From the NCBI RefSeq assembly GCF_964048965.1, contig NZ_OZ040189.1, positions 744,001 through 808,000 on the forward strand: DNA of 64,000 nucleotides, read 5' to 3'. Shown piece by piece: positions 32,215 to 39,947 of this stretch. The notes under the pieces were generated by a model. It was not told the DNA's origin. It made no database searches and saw nothing but the letters and a program-made list of their open reading frames with translations. Numbering within the stretch: position 1 is the stretch's first letter; every line of letters begins with the position of its first letter. The position numbers and the translations under genes are program-made. This DNA comes from Tenacibaculum sp. 190130A14a. Its GTDB lineage: Bacteria > Bacteroidota > Bacteroidia > Flavobacteriales > Flavobacteriaceae.

Positions 32215-32631
32215 TTATTTTTTCTTTTTAATTATAATCGGATGCTTTTTCCCACTGATATATGTCCAACCTTCAACTAAAATCCAATTATCGTAAACAC
32301 TTAAATTTATCTCAACGTCATTGTGTTCCATAAAATAAAGAACAGTTTCATAATTATATTGATTTTTTTCATTGATTACTATTTGATTCCTTTTTCCGAG
32401 GTCGATTTCACGCGCATAAAATTCAGGGGGATAGAGTCCATATCCAAATTCAAAATTATCGTTTTCGCATAGATTTTCATAAACATTTTCATCTGCTTTG
32501 ATTGTTAAGTCAATAATTTTATTTCCATCAATTTCTATGGTCGAATTACCAGAATCAATTTTAAAATCAAATTCTCCAATGGTGAACTCTTCTATTATTT
32601 CTTCCTTTTTCTTTTTAAATACATTTATCAT
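32215..32631 (-). CDS. Hypothetical protein in the cassette-like array
   Basis: A 138-residue protein starting MINVFKKKKEEIIEEFTIG and ending in Lys-rich IIIKKKK. It is beta-rich and acidic in the middle (SGNSTIEIDGNKIIDLTIKADENVYENLC), with conserved-looking LYPPEFYAREIDLGKR. There is no signal peptide. This type resembles small DUF proteins next to polymorphic toxins, but I do not recognise it and assign no function. Confidence 0.65.
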   Translation of the reverse strand: MINVFKKKKEEIIEEFTIGEFDFKIDSGNSTIEIDGNKIIDLTIKADENVYENLCENDNFEFGYGLYPPEFYAREIDLGKRNQIVINEKNQYNYETVLYFMEHNDVEINLSVYDNWILVEGWTYISGKKHPIIIKKKK

Positions 32632-32645
32632 TTTCTCGAATTACT

Positions 32646-32745
32646 TACAACGTATTTGTGTATGATTTTTTTCGGGAAAAGGACGCGAGTTCTTTTCCGT
32701 TGTTTAGGAAATTCAATTTTATTAATTATACATCTTGTTAGCAAT
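32646..32745. repeat. Intergenic attC-like repeat, copy D
   Basis: Left half-site TACAACGTATTTGTGTATG, right half-site AATTATACATCTTGTTAGC. The inner stem GGAAAAGGA/TTCTTTTCC differs in sequence from copies A-C but has the same plan. The gap at 38200-38267 holds a similar inner stem (CAGAAAAG/CTTTTCTG). Confidence 0.55.
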
Positions 32746-32753
32746 AGTTTATT

Positions 32754-33305
32754 TTAATATGTAATTCCTCTTGTAGATTTGAAATAGAATGAATTCATTT
32801 TTTTCATTTTTTCAAATTCAGTTTTATTCACTAAAAACTCAAATTCACCATTCGAGTATAGTTCTCCGTTGTATCTAATAGAATTAAGTAACATTTTTAT
32901 TCCTTTCTTTACTACAGATTTGTTTGGCAATCTTTCATAATCATAGCGTAATATACTACCGTCACTATTGATAATCAATTCTCCTGTACTTCCGTTAATA
33001 ATTTTATATTCACCATGTTGGTTTTTCTGTAAAAATAAAATGAGATTTTGTCCTTTTAAATGTTTAATTTGTCTTGAATCACACATCCACTCTTTCCATT
33101 TATTTACTGTAATAGTATTGCTGGTTTTTCCTTTTATGAAGTCTGTAATGGAAAATTCATATGTTTCATCATTAACGTTCTTAATTTCTCCTTCTACGAT
33201 TAAATCTGATTTTGCTGTGACAATTGAATATGATATTACTTGTTTATCTATATCCATATCATTTAAAATTGTTAATAGTAAAACTAAGGAAATTAAGGTT
33301 TTCAT
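32754..33305 (-). CDS. Secreted hypothetical protein
   Basis: A 183-residue protein whose N-terminal signal-like segment MKTLISLVLLLTILNDMDI is followed by a beta-rich domain: KSDLIVEGEIKNVNDETYEFSITDFIKGKTSNTITVNKWKEWMCDSRQIKHLKGQNLILFLQK. This resembles the OB-like small-domain proteins in which a VxG-I start is followed by G-K-x-I. It is probably periplasmic. It is flanked by array repeats on both sides, so it behaves as an independent cassette. No function is assigned. Confidence 0.65.
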   Translation of the reverse strand: MKTLISLVLLLTILNDMDIDKQVISYSIVTAKSDLIVEGEIKNVNDETYEFSITDFIKGKTSNTITVNKWKEWMCDSRQIKHLKGQNLILFLQKNQHGEYKIINGSTGELIINSDGSILRYDYERLPNKSVVKKGIKMLLNSIRYNGELYSNGEFEFLVNKTEFEKMKKMNSFYFKSTRGITY

Positions 33306-33316
33306 AATTATTTCTA

Positions 33317-33443
33317 AAGTTTTAGGCTATGATTTCGTTGTGGAATAAGTTGTAGACTTTTCCGCTTTGGAAATCAGCCTGTTTAAAATTAAAGTTTTTG
33401 TTTTATTATTCATTCAGCACGCTGAATTATAGCTGTTGTTGGT
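33317..33443. repeat. Intergenic attC-like repeat, copy E (diverged)
   Basis: It starts TTAGGCTATGATTTCGTTG and ends GAATTATAGCTGTTGTTGG, between two array genes. The end half-site agrees with the others (TTATA...GTTGTTG); the start is diverged. Confidence 0.4.
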
Positions 33444-33451
33444 GTGTCGTT

Positions 33452-33841
33452 TTACTTCCCATGTGTCAGTCGTACTATTTTGCAATTCCGAGAATCAATA
33501 ATTATTGTGAATGTTCCTCCTTTCCATCCTTTCGGTAAAGTTCCACGCAAAAACCAATAATTATCAATTAGAAAAACGTCGTATGGTTTTTGTTTCTTAA
33601 TATTCTTTTTTCCATAAATATCCCAAAGAACAAGTTCAGCAAATTCAATAACTTTTTTTCGTTTTGTTAGAATCGGTCGTAGACCGATAACATTATGACG
33701 AGTTGAGTCAGACAAACTTTCACGAATGATTTCTTTAGCTTGCTTTTCGGTTATTTTCCACCTTTCTGTTTCTTGTCCAAATATGACTGAGCTGGTTAGA
33801 ATCATTGTCAGTAGAATAATTATATTTTTCAGTTTTCTCAT
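33452..33841 (-). CDS. NTF2-fold immunity-like protein, secreted
   Basis: A 129-residue protein. A signal peptide (MRKLKNIIILLTMILTSSVIFGQ) is followed by ITEKQAKEIIRESL, LVLWDIYGKKNIKKQKPYDVFLIDNYWFLRGTLPKGWKGGTFTIIIDSRNCKIVRLTHGK. The pattern Y-G-x-x-N-I-x-x-Q-K-P-Y-x-V-x-L-I-x-x-x-W-x-x-G-T-L...G-G...I...V-x-x-x-T-H-G-K is that of the NTF2-fold immunity family (YbbC/YhhH-like) found with polymorphic toxins. No toxin gene is adjacent, so it may be an orphan immunity gene carried as a cassette. Repeat copies E and B flank it. Confidence 0.75.
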   Translation of the reverse strand: MRKLKNIIILLTMILTSSVIFGQETERWKITEKQAKEIIRESLSDSTRHNVIGLRPILTKRKKVIEFAELVLWDIYGKKNIKKQKPYDVFLIDNYWFLRGTLPKGWKGGTFTIIIDSRNCKIVRLTHGK

Positions 33842-33854
33842 AGCTTTTTTTAAT

Positions 33855-33995
33855 GCAGGCCAACGGTTTCGTATAATCGTTAGTTACGGGTTAAAGTACG
33901 CAAATTTTTCGGTTAAGAACTGACGTTAGCAATTCCGAGTGGATTCGGACGTAGTGGAATCTGTCGTAATTGCCGTTATACTTTGTTGTACACAG
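33855..33995. repeat. Intergenic attC-like repeat, copy B
   Basis: About 140 bp. Half-sites are GCCAACGGTTTCGTATAATCG and CCGTTATACTTTGTTGTAC, and the inner hairpin is GGATTCGGACGTAGTGGAATC. It has the same layout as copies A and C but a different filler sequence. Confidence 0.65.
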
Positions 33996-34009
33996 TATTT
34001 TTTAGAGTC

Positions 34010-34471
34010 CTACTTTTTGTTATCATTATCTAAAGAAGCAAAAAATGTGTCAAGGTCTTCTTCTTCATATTCATTCAATATTATTTCTTCATTTAATAAC
34101 TTTTGAATCATTTCATAAAGATATCCAGTATAATTAACTTCAAATTTGACATTTACATCTGGACTATTAAAAATATCTTCTCCATTAAAATTTGGCTTAA
34201 CACTCATTTTGTTATTTCCAAGAAAAAGGATTTGTATGTGAGGCTCTCTATCTAAACCATAGTTTCTATTTCTTGATAATATGAAAGTTGTCAATGTCTG
34301 TCCAACTCTTATTTTTTCATCTAACCCTAAATCTCGCATTTGTTTAATCAAGCGTATAGCATCTTTACCTCTTGAACTCCAACTTCCTTCAAAAGAACTG
34401 TAAAATTCTTCAATAGAATTCCAACTTTCAATAAAGTCTATTTTATGACAATCTTTTTTAGGTTTTTTCAT
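34010..34471 (-). CDS. Hypothetical cytoplasmic protein in the cassette-like array
   Basis: A 153-residue protein with no signal peptide, beginning MKKPKKDCHKIDFIESWNSIEEFYSSFEGSWSSRGKDAIRLI. The middle region DEKIRVGQTLTTFILSRNRNYGLDREPHIQILFLGNNKMSV is beta-rich and the C-terminus is very acidic (NEYEEEDLDTFFASLDND). The size and acidity fit small immunity or SMI1-like proteins, but no family motif is certain. It is flanked by repeat copies B and C. Confidence 0.65.
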   Translation of the reverse strand: MKKPKKDCHKIDFIESWNSIEEFYSSFEGSWSSRGKDAIRLIKQMRDLGLDEKIRVGQTLTTFILSRNRNYGLDREPHIQILFLGNNKMSVKPNFNGEDIFNSPDVNVKFEVNYTGYLYEMIQKLLNEEIILNEYEEEDLDTFFASLDNDNKK

Positions 34472-34493
34472 TTTTGTTTTTGCCTAGTGATAT

Positions 34494-34632
34494 TGTGTAC
34501 AACGGTCTCATATAATCGTCAGTTACCGTTTAAAATTACTAATTTTTAATGATGCACCAATGTTTTTAAAATACGAGTGGATTCGGACGTAGTCGAATCG
34601 GCTGTAATCGAGTTTATACATTGTTGTGCGTT
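34494..34632. repeat. Intergenic attC-like repeat, copy C
   Basis: Nearly identical to copy A over about 125 bp. Half-sites GTACAACGGTCTCATATAATC and GTTTATACATTGTTGTGC form the outer inverted repeat, with core GYACAAC...GTTGTRC. The inner hairpin is GATTCG-GACGTAGT-CGAATC. Confidence 0.7.
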
Positions 34633-34637
34633 CGGCT

Positions 34638-35156
34638 TTATTCATTTTCGTTATCGAGATTATCTAAAAACTTAATTGGGTCTTTCAAAAAACTATGAGC
34701 GTCCGAATTCCGAATACTTTCTTTAATTTCTTCAAAATCGGCGTTCATTAGTTTGCCTTTTCTGTCCATAAACATCCAGTCGTTTTCTTTTCCCAATTCA
34801 ATCATATTTTTCAAGAACGTAAATCCATTTTCTCGCAAATCCGTTCTAAAGGAAAATTCAGTTATCGAGAATGTTTCTTCATCCAATCCCATAAATGCAT
34901 CATTGTCCAAAGTTTCAGTATAAGTTTTCCAATTAAAACTTGAACTACTATTTCCCTAATTAGCTCTTTTTACAATTGAGTCAATTTTTGGCGTTATTTC
35001 CTCTGCTTTTTTGTCAATTTCTTTCCAATATAATTCCGCATCAGACTCAAAGTATCCAGATTCGGTACAAACTCCGATTTTGGTTGGAATCAAATCGTGT
35101 TTTTTTAGAATTCCTTTTTTAGGAATAGCTGCTAAATAATATTGATAAATTGCCAT
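34638..35156 (-). pseudogene. Hypothetical gene broken by an in-frame TAG
   Basis: Two open segments in the same frame (66 codons from 35156, then about 105 codons) are split only by a TAG at 34956-34958. Read through, they give one protein of about 170 residues: MAIYQYYLAAIPKKGILKKH...KIDSIVKRAN-stop-GNSSSSFNWKTYTETLDNDAFMGLDEE...FLDNLDNENE. No insertion or frameshift is needed, so a single nonsense mutation is the simplest reading. The N-terminal YQYYLAAIPKKG motif looks like that of a conserved small Bacteroidota family, possibly immunity-like; its function is unknown. Confidence 0.75.
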
Positions 35157-35217
35157 TTGTTTTAGGTTTCTTCAGCTGATGCTTAACTGGTTATATACAA
35201 TCAAGTATTATTTTTTA

Positions 35218-35760
35218 TTACTCATTCAATATTGTTAAAATATCCTTTTGCACACTTGTTTGAGTTCTAAGGAGTTCTTCCATCATTAATTTAAGAATGC
35301 GTTTTTCTTTAGCACTTGTTGCGGTCAAGTTTGCATAGACAAAGTCTATGATTTTGTCTCTTTTGTATATTAAGAGGTTATTTCCATCTTCAATGTCTGC
35401 TAACAGAGATAATTTATCATAAGAAATGAGATCTATTTTTGAGTTAGAAAGGGCTTTCCAATAGTTTAATTTAATGCGAGGACCATTGATACCTCCAGCT
35501 TTAGTAATTACATTAATTAATGTCAATTTCTCATTGTTTGAATAAAAACTAAGAGAGTCTACTAACATTTTTTGAGAAGATATTTTATTGTTTATTTCTC
35601 TATTGGTTTCGTTAAATTCCTTTTTTAAGGAAGTATAGAAGTTTTTTATATAATTCTTATCTTTTCTACTATCGTTCCAGTTATTAATCCATAAAGCAAT
35701 TAATACACCTAGCAATACAGGAATCATTTCTTTAATGAATACTTTTAGTTTATTTTTCAT
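35218..35760 (-). CDS. Small membrane-anchored protein (DUF6090-like)
   Basis: A 180-residue protein with an N-terminal amphipathic stretch and one membrane segment (KEMIPVLLGVLIALWINNWND), then RKDKNYIKNFYTSLKKEFNETNREINNK and a helical, mostly soluble domain. The start MKNKLKVFIKEMIPVLLGVLIALWINNWN is typical of a widespread Flavobacteria family often labelled DUF6090. It is probably anchored in the inner membrane with the helical domain in the periplasm. The function is unknown. The spacer to tRNA copy 2 (35761-35992) has no gene that I can support. Confidence 0.7.
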   Translation of the reverse strand: MKNKLKVFIKEMIPVLLGVLIALWINNWNDSRKDKNYIKNFYTSLKKEFNETNREINNKISSQKMLVDSLSFYSNNEKLTLINVITKAGGINGPRIKLNYWKALSNSKIDLISYDKLSLLADIEDGNNLLIYKRDKIIDFVYANLTATSAKEKRILKLMMEELLRTQTSVQKDILTILNE

Positions 35761-35992
35761 CTATAGCGTTTTTTATATTACTTCCTTGATTTAATGAATC
35801 AATGAGTAGTTTATAGGATACATTTTTGCTTGTCGAAAATAAAGTTAAATATTAAAAGTCTCAAACGATTTTTAGTTTTTTAGAGATGTTTTGGTTTAAA
35901 GGTTTTGAGAGTAGATTGTTTAAAAATTGGTTCCGATTGTGCGTATAATTTATTTTTGACTTCATTTGAGGTTAAAATAAATGTGATTTTAT

Positions 35993-36024
35993 TTGGATTT
36001 TATCTAGAAAAGGTTGTATATTTG
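35993..36024 (+). promoter_or_regulatory. Promoter of second initiator tRNA-Met gene
   Basis: TTG at 35993-35995, a 21-base spacer, TATATTTG at 36017-36024, 11 bases before the tRNA. The same arrangement precedes copy 1. Confidence 0.7.
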
Positions 36025-36035
36025 CAACCGCAAAT

Positions 36036-36108
36036 CGCGGGATAGAGCAGTAGGCAGCTCGTCGGGCTCATAACCCGAAGGTCACAGGTTCGAGTCCTGT
36101 TCCCGCTA
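36036..36108 (+). tRNA. Initiator tRNA-fMet (CAT anticodon), copy 2
   Basis: The 73-nt sequence is identical to copy 1 at 5433-5505, with the initiator-type GGG/CCC anticodon stem and unpaired C1. It has its own promoter and terminator and runs against the direction of the surrounding array genes. The 3' half at 36067-36109 is a third copy of the attachment sequence. Confidence 0.95.
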
Positions 36109-36109
36109 C
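36067..36109 (+). repeat. Third copy of the attachment core (within tRNA-fMet copy 2)
   Basis: Identical to 5464-5506 and 29944-29986. It could act as an alternative attB or as a partner for recombination with either of the others. Confidence 0.75.
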
Positions 36110-36117
36110 TAAACAGA

Positions 36118-36147
36118 AAGGATTGTTAATTAACAATCCTTTTTTTT
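36118..36147. terminator. Palindromic terminator between tRNA-fMet copy 2 and the convergent gene
   Basis: Arms AAGGATTGTTAA/TTAACAATCCTT without a loop, plus a T-run. It serves the tRNA and, from the other side, the 227-residue gene. Confidence 0.8.
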
Positions 36148-36829
36148 ATTCTTTTAATTCAGTAATTTCATTTCTTAAAATAGGAGTAATTGGGCTAAAT
36201 CCCATATTTACCTTTATTTTTTTCCAAAATCCATTTGGATTCAAACTACTTAGTTGAAAAAGTTTTTCACCGGTAATTGATTTCGGATAAATTACATTGC
36301 TGTCAAAATTGATACTTGAAAACAGCTTTGGTACTATTTCGTGATGTAATGTTTTTGATAATTGTTTTAACGTATCTTCAAGTCCAACTGCATATGTAGG
36401 AATATATATGACTTCATTATTCTTCTTAACTATTATTAAGTACCAGTCTGTTGCAATTGGGTCTGCATTTGTAGTGAATTCACCTATGACTTTTAAGTCT
36501 GAAATTTTAATATTAACTAGTTGTTTTTGATTGTAGTTAAAAACTATTTCGTTATTTATTATTTCAAGTTTCCCCGCCCACTTTTCTCTTTCTTCGATCT
36601 CCTCCTCAGTCAGTTCTCTTTTAGTTTCAATTATCTTTTCCAAATCTTTATCAACCGAAATATTTATCAATATCCATACTCCAAATATTATTGTTACAGT
36701 GAGAAATATTGAAAATACGATTGATGAATAATCCTTTCCAAGAAACTTTTCTCCATTTACCAAAGTCATCAACGATATAATTAATGAAACTGTGAAGACA
36801 AGTATTTCTTTCCAATTTTTAGCAATCAT
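36146..36829 (-). CDS. Hypothetical membrane protein, two N-terminal TM segments
   Basis: A 227-residue protein with transmembrane segments at about residues 7-25 (WKEILVFTVSLIISLMTLV) and 36-57 (SIVFSIFLTVTIIFGVWILI). A charged linker with ELTEEEIEEREKWAG follows, then a soluble beta-rich domain ending NMGFSPITPILRNEITELKE. The last 65 or so codons are duplicated as a fragment at 30022-30216, which dates this gene and tRNA copy 2 to before that duplication. No family is recognised. It may sense or regulate at the membrane, but this is unproven. Confidence 0.7.
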   Translation of the reverse strand: MIAKNWKEILVFTVSLIISLMTLVNGEKFLGKDYSSIVFSIFLTVTIIFGVWILINISVDKDLEKIIETKRELTEEEIEEREKWAGKLEIINNEIVFNYNQKQLVNIKISDLKVIGEFTTNADPIATDWYLIIVKKNNEVIYIPTYAVGLEDTLKQLSKTLHHEIVPKLFSSINFDSNVIYPKSITGEKLFQLSSLNPNGFWKKIKVNMGFSPITPILRNEITELKE

Positions 36830-36855
36830 CTATTTTTTTTCTTTTGGTTACTTAG

Positions 36856-36884
36856 TTCAATGAATTATAGCCATTGTTGTACTT
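36856..36884. repeat. Half-site of the array repeat
   Basis: AATTATAGCCATTGTTGTAC matches the right half-sites of the attC-like repeats, in the correct position between two array genes. Confidence 0.4.
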
Positions 36885-36887
36885 GGT

Positions 36888-37445
36888 TTATTTTTTCCAA
36901 AATTCCAGCCATTTTTTAGGAGAACTATCCATTTCATAAGAGTCGGCATAACCATTAAAATTGAGAACTAACTTTGCATGATGAGCTACTAAAAAATATT
37001 TATGTTCTACGAACCCTTTAATTAGATTGTTAATCCTTTCACTTTTGAATTTTATTAAATCATTAAAAATAGGACCTTGAACCTCGTAAATAAATTCTAA
37101 TTTTTGCAATTGTTCGAATGCAATATTTTCCATTTCTAAATCTCCGCCTTTTATCTCATTAATGAAACTTGCCCAAGTTATTTTTTCAAAAGGATCTTTA
37201 ATCGATTCTAATTTTTTCAATAAGGTTGGCACAGAATCTAATGATTTTAATTTGATAAGAGTTTGAGGAATTAGGATGTCATTATCAGTTTTAAGCATTT
37301 TTATTAACCCATGCTCAACAATTTTTAATTCTTCTTTATTAAGTTTTGATAGAATTTCATCGTTATTAAACCATTCCCTGTCTTTTCCGTCAGGTCTTGA
37401 AATAGTAGGTATAATTTTTTTTAATAATTCTTTATCTTTTTTCAT
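36888..37445 (-). CDS. HEAT-like helical protein
   Basis: About 185 residues from ATG at 37445 (MKKDKELLKKIIPTISRPDGKDREW). A longer frame from 37505 would overlap the upstream gene by 56 bases, while 37445 starts four bases after that gene's stop. Helical hairpins (LIKMLKTDNDILIPQTLIKLKSLDSVPTLLKKLESIKDPFEKITWASFINEIKGGDLEME) suggest HEAT-like repeats and a protein-binding role. It ends KKWLEFWKK. It is probably co-transcribed with the secreted protein upstream. The function is unknown. Confidence 0.7.
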   Translation of the reverse strand: MKKDKELLKKIIPTISRPDGKDREWFNNDEILSKLNKEELKIVEHGLIKMLKTDNDILIPQTLIKLKSLDSVPTLLKKLESIKDPFEKITWASFINEIKGGDLEMENIAFEQLQKLEFIYEVQGPIFNDLIKFKSERINNLIKGFVEHKYFLVAHHAKLVLNFNGYADSYEMDSSPKKWLEFWKK

Positions 37446-37449
37446 TTTC

Positions 37450-38187
37450 TTATGGGCTATCTTTTTTTTCAGTTGTATCGGAATGAATTTGTTTCCATTT
37501 GTCATTTTCCTGTTTAAAAATAAATTTTATTTTAACTCCTTCATCATGAATATTAACAGTGAAGGAAATTATATGATAACACCTCTTAATTTCTTCAAAT
37601 TCTAGATAAAAGGTTTCTTGAATTTGTTCTTTAGGTTTAAAGATTGCTTTTATATTCTTAACTTCAATGTTAGCCTGTAATTTATGATAGTTAGCAATCA
37701 CTAATTTCCGTTCATTAACAGAGTTAAAATGATAAAATTGTTTAATCACATTAGAATTAAGAGCTAGATTAAGAACTTTTTCCATTTGCGTTATCGATTC
37801 AGCTTTTACTCCTTTAATATTAGGGTATTGTAAACAACAATTGTCATAAAAGTAAATGGGAGAATTTGGTTTAGACAATACATATCCATATCCTAAATGA
37901 ACGTCAATTAAAACGTTGTCATCAATTATATATAGTTCGTTGATAGTACTATGCGTTTTCTGATATCCAGAAATTATTCTTATCGTATCATTCTCAATTT
38001 TATATTTTCCTTTTACAGTGGTAAATCCATAATGTCCATCTGAAATACGTTTATAATTACCATTTTTTGAAAATTGAAATTTCCAATTCGTATCACCCCA
38101 ACAACCTTGAAAAGTTTTTTCAATAGTTTGACCATAAGTAATACTTGAAATGAATGTAATTAATAATGTTTTAAAAACTATTTTCAT
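37450..38187 (-). CDS. Secreted hypothetical protein
   Basis: About 245 residues from ATG at 38187, giving signal peptide MKIVFKTLLITFISSITYGQ; an ATG four codons earlier is less typical. The mature part begins TIEKTFQGCWGDTNWKFQFSKNGNYKRISDGHYGFTTVKGKYKIENDTIRI, a lipocalin-like beta pattern. A helical and beta C-terminal half follows, with FYLEFEEIKRCYHIISFTVNIHDEGVKIKFIFKQEND. Two Cys (NCCLQ) may pair. It is predicted periplasmic. It lies four bases upstream of the HEAT-like gene, suggesting translational coupling. Confidence 0.65.
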   Translation of the reverse strand: MKIVFKTLLITFISSITYGQTIEKTFQGCWGDTNWKFQFSKNGNYKRISDGHYGFTTVKGKYKIENDTIRIISGYQKTHSTINELYIIDDNVLIDVHLGYGYVLSKPNSPIYFYDNCCLQYPNIKGVKAESITQMEKVLNLALNSNVIKQFYHFNSVNERKLVIANYHKLQANIEVKNIKAIFKPKEQIQETFYLEFEEIKRCYHIISFTVNIHDEGVKIKFIFKQENDKWKQIHSDTTEKKDSP

Positions 38188-38267
38188 TGGATTGCCCATA
38201 TGGTGGTTTTGTGAATGATTTTTACAGAAAAGAACGCCAGTCCTTTTCTGTTGATGAGAAAAGATAA

Positions 38268-38654
38268 TTAATAAGATGTGCTGTTTATTCTTTTCATAAA
38301 GTCTTCTGCTGAGATAGTATTTCCGTACCAGTTTGCTCCATCAAACTTAGTGTTTAAGAAACTACAGTTTATAAATTCAACTGCACTTAATACACACCCA
38401 CTTAAATCGGCATTTTCAAAGTTAACATTTTGAAACTTACAGCATTTAAATTTGCAATTTCTCAAATTGCAATTTCGAAAACTACTTCCAGTAAAGTCGG
38501 CACTAAAAAATGAAGAGCCTTCAAGGTTTGAGTTGTCTAAAATCAGATTTTGAAGGTTTTCATGTTTTTCAAAGTTACAGTTAGGGAATTGACGTTCTCC
38601 CGTCTCATATCTATCTAATAAATCTCCAATATATATCGGGGTTTCATATTTCAT
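38268..38654 (-). CDS. Pentapeptide-repeat protein
   Basis: A 128-residue protein with clear A/N/C-D/N-L-x-x pentapeptide repeats: NLQNLILDNSNLEGSSFFSADFTGSSFRNCNLRNCKFKCCKFQNVNFENADLSGCVLSAVEFINCSFLNTKFDGANW. These form a right-handed quadrilateral beta-helix. It is cytoplasmic, with no signal peptide. Some pentapeptide proteins mimic DNA and protect gyrase, but many have no known role, and nothing here distinguishes them. Seven or more Cys fall within the repeats. It is a single-gene unit in the array. Confidence 0.85.
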   Translation of the reverse strand: MKYETPIYIGDLLDRYETGERQFPNCNFEKHENLQNLILDNSNLEGSSFFSADFTGSSFRNCNLRNCKFKCCKFQNVNFENADLSGCVLSAVEFINCSFLNTKFDGANWYGNTISAEDFMKRINSTSY

Positions 38655-38704
38655 TTTTCAATATTTATAGCAGTTTTAGTCATAGTCACAGTTGTAAGTA
38701 ATTC

Positions 38705-39163
38705 TTATTCCCAGTTTTCTTTTAAACGATATACTTTTCCTGATTCTCTCAATTCATCATCCAAATTATCATCAAATCGGAAATTTTGAACCTGCCATTT
38801 GTCTTTTGGTTTGTAAAATACAAATGTAAATCGAATAGGTTGTCGGTCATATTTAACCATATAACTCACAAGTTTATAGCTCTTACCAATGCTTTTATCT
38901 GTAATCTTTTCATGACCATAATAATCGCCAACTAAACCAAGAAAATTTGTTAATTGACTTTTTACGTTTTCAATTCCGTCTTTATTTCGATCAATCATTC
39001 ATTTGTTAGTTGAAAAGACATAATTAACCGCTTCTTGAGGTGATTTTTTATAGGTGCTAAAAAAATTAGTTATGATTTCTTCAGTAGTTGATTGTGCTGT
39101 CAACATAGTAGATGATGTAGCAATCATAATTATCAAGGTAAAAAGTTTAGTTTTTCTATTCAT
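38705..39163 (-). pseudogene. Secreted-protein gene broken by an in-frame TGA
   Basis: From ATG at 39163 (signal peptide MNRKTKLFTLIIMIATSSTM) the frame runs to TGA at 38999-39001 (AVNYVFSTNK-stop), then continues in the same frame MIDRNKDGIENVKSQLTNFLGLVGDYYGHEKITDK to KVYRLKENWE at 38705. Read through it is about 152 residues. The position of the TGA, before IDRNKDG, is where Trp (TGG) would fit, so a single G-to-A change explains the break. Re-initiation at the ATG after the TGA would give a product without a signal peptide. Confidence 0.7.
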
Positions 39164-39198
39164 AATAGTTTGTTTTTTAAGTGGACTAAATGCCACAT

Positions 39199-39900
39199 TT
39201 AATTATAGATAGGATGAGTAATATTTTTCATTTTTATGTAATTATAAAATGTTTTTGTGTACTGATTTTTATCAAATTTTATAATTAGTTTATCTTTTTC
39301 ATTATTCTTTGGTATATATTCTGGATTGACGGATTGCCTGCTTTCTTTTTCAAACTCCCATTGAAAATAACCTTTTTTCTTTTTGATCTTTACAAAATAA
39401 CCTCCATGTTCCAATTCTCCACATTGAGGACATCCATAAATATGGATGTTTTCATTTTTAAAGGCTTCTAAACATTGATTAATTTCATAACTATATTGTT
39501 CTATTATGTTATCACAAGTTTCATTATGTTTAGTGTATAATGCAATTACATCATTTTTTTTAATTTCTTGTTTAAGTAATAATTTGATGGTGATTAAATC
39601 TAATTTTTTACTAAAAGCTCCTATCATTCCTACCCAATTGTAAATTATAGGTGTTTTATTTTCAAAATATTGATCAAGTATAAATGATAATGGTTTGTCA
39701 TTTACATAAATTTCATAAAAACTCTGATACACCTTCTTCAATTTACCATCTTTTCTTAATATTTCAACTTCATTATAGTATGATTTGCTTTGGTCATAAA
39801 TACTCTTTACTGAAGAAAGTGAAGATAAATCTTCTAGAACTCCGATATTACTAATAAAGTATTTAAGTGAGATTTTATCATAGTGAGATATAGTAGGCAT
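39199..39900 (-). CDS. Hypothetical protein with a CxxC motif
   Basis: A 233-residue cytoplasmic protein starting MPTISHYDKISLKYFISNIGVLEDLSS and ending KMKNITHPIYN. Helices dominate the N-terminal 140 residues. CPQCGELEHGGYFVKIKKKKGYFQWEFEKES (about residues 155-185) contains a CxxC pair, but only one pair is visible, so a complete zinc ribbon is uncertain. A half-site of the array repeat lies upstream at about 39948-39976, marking the right end of the array. Confidence 0.65.
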   Translation of the reverse strand: MPTISHYDKISLKYFISNIGVLEDLSSLSSVKSIYDQSKSYYNEVEILRKDGKLKKVYQSFYEIYVNDKPLSFILDQYFENKTPIIYNWVGMIGAFSKKLDLITIKLLLKQEIKKNDVIALYTKHNETCDNIIEQYSYEINQCLEAFKNENIHIYGCPQCGELEHGGYFVKIKKKKGYFQWEFEKESRQSVNPEYIPKNNEKDKLIIKFDKNQYTKTFYNYIKMKNITHPIYN

Positions 39901-39947
39901 TCTTTTTCAATTAACTTATTTCTATCATGTTTACATGCGTATAATAT

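Noticed and set aside
38999..39001. UGA read as selenocysteine or another recoding event
   Set aside because: No selenocysteine-insertion hairpin is visible, and the context (NK-stop-IDRNKDG) suggests a Trp codon. A nonsense mutation is simpler.
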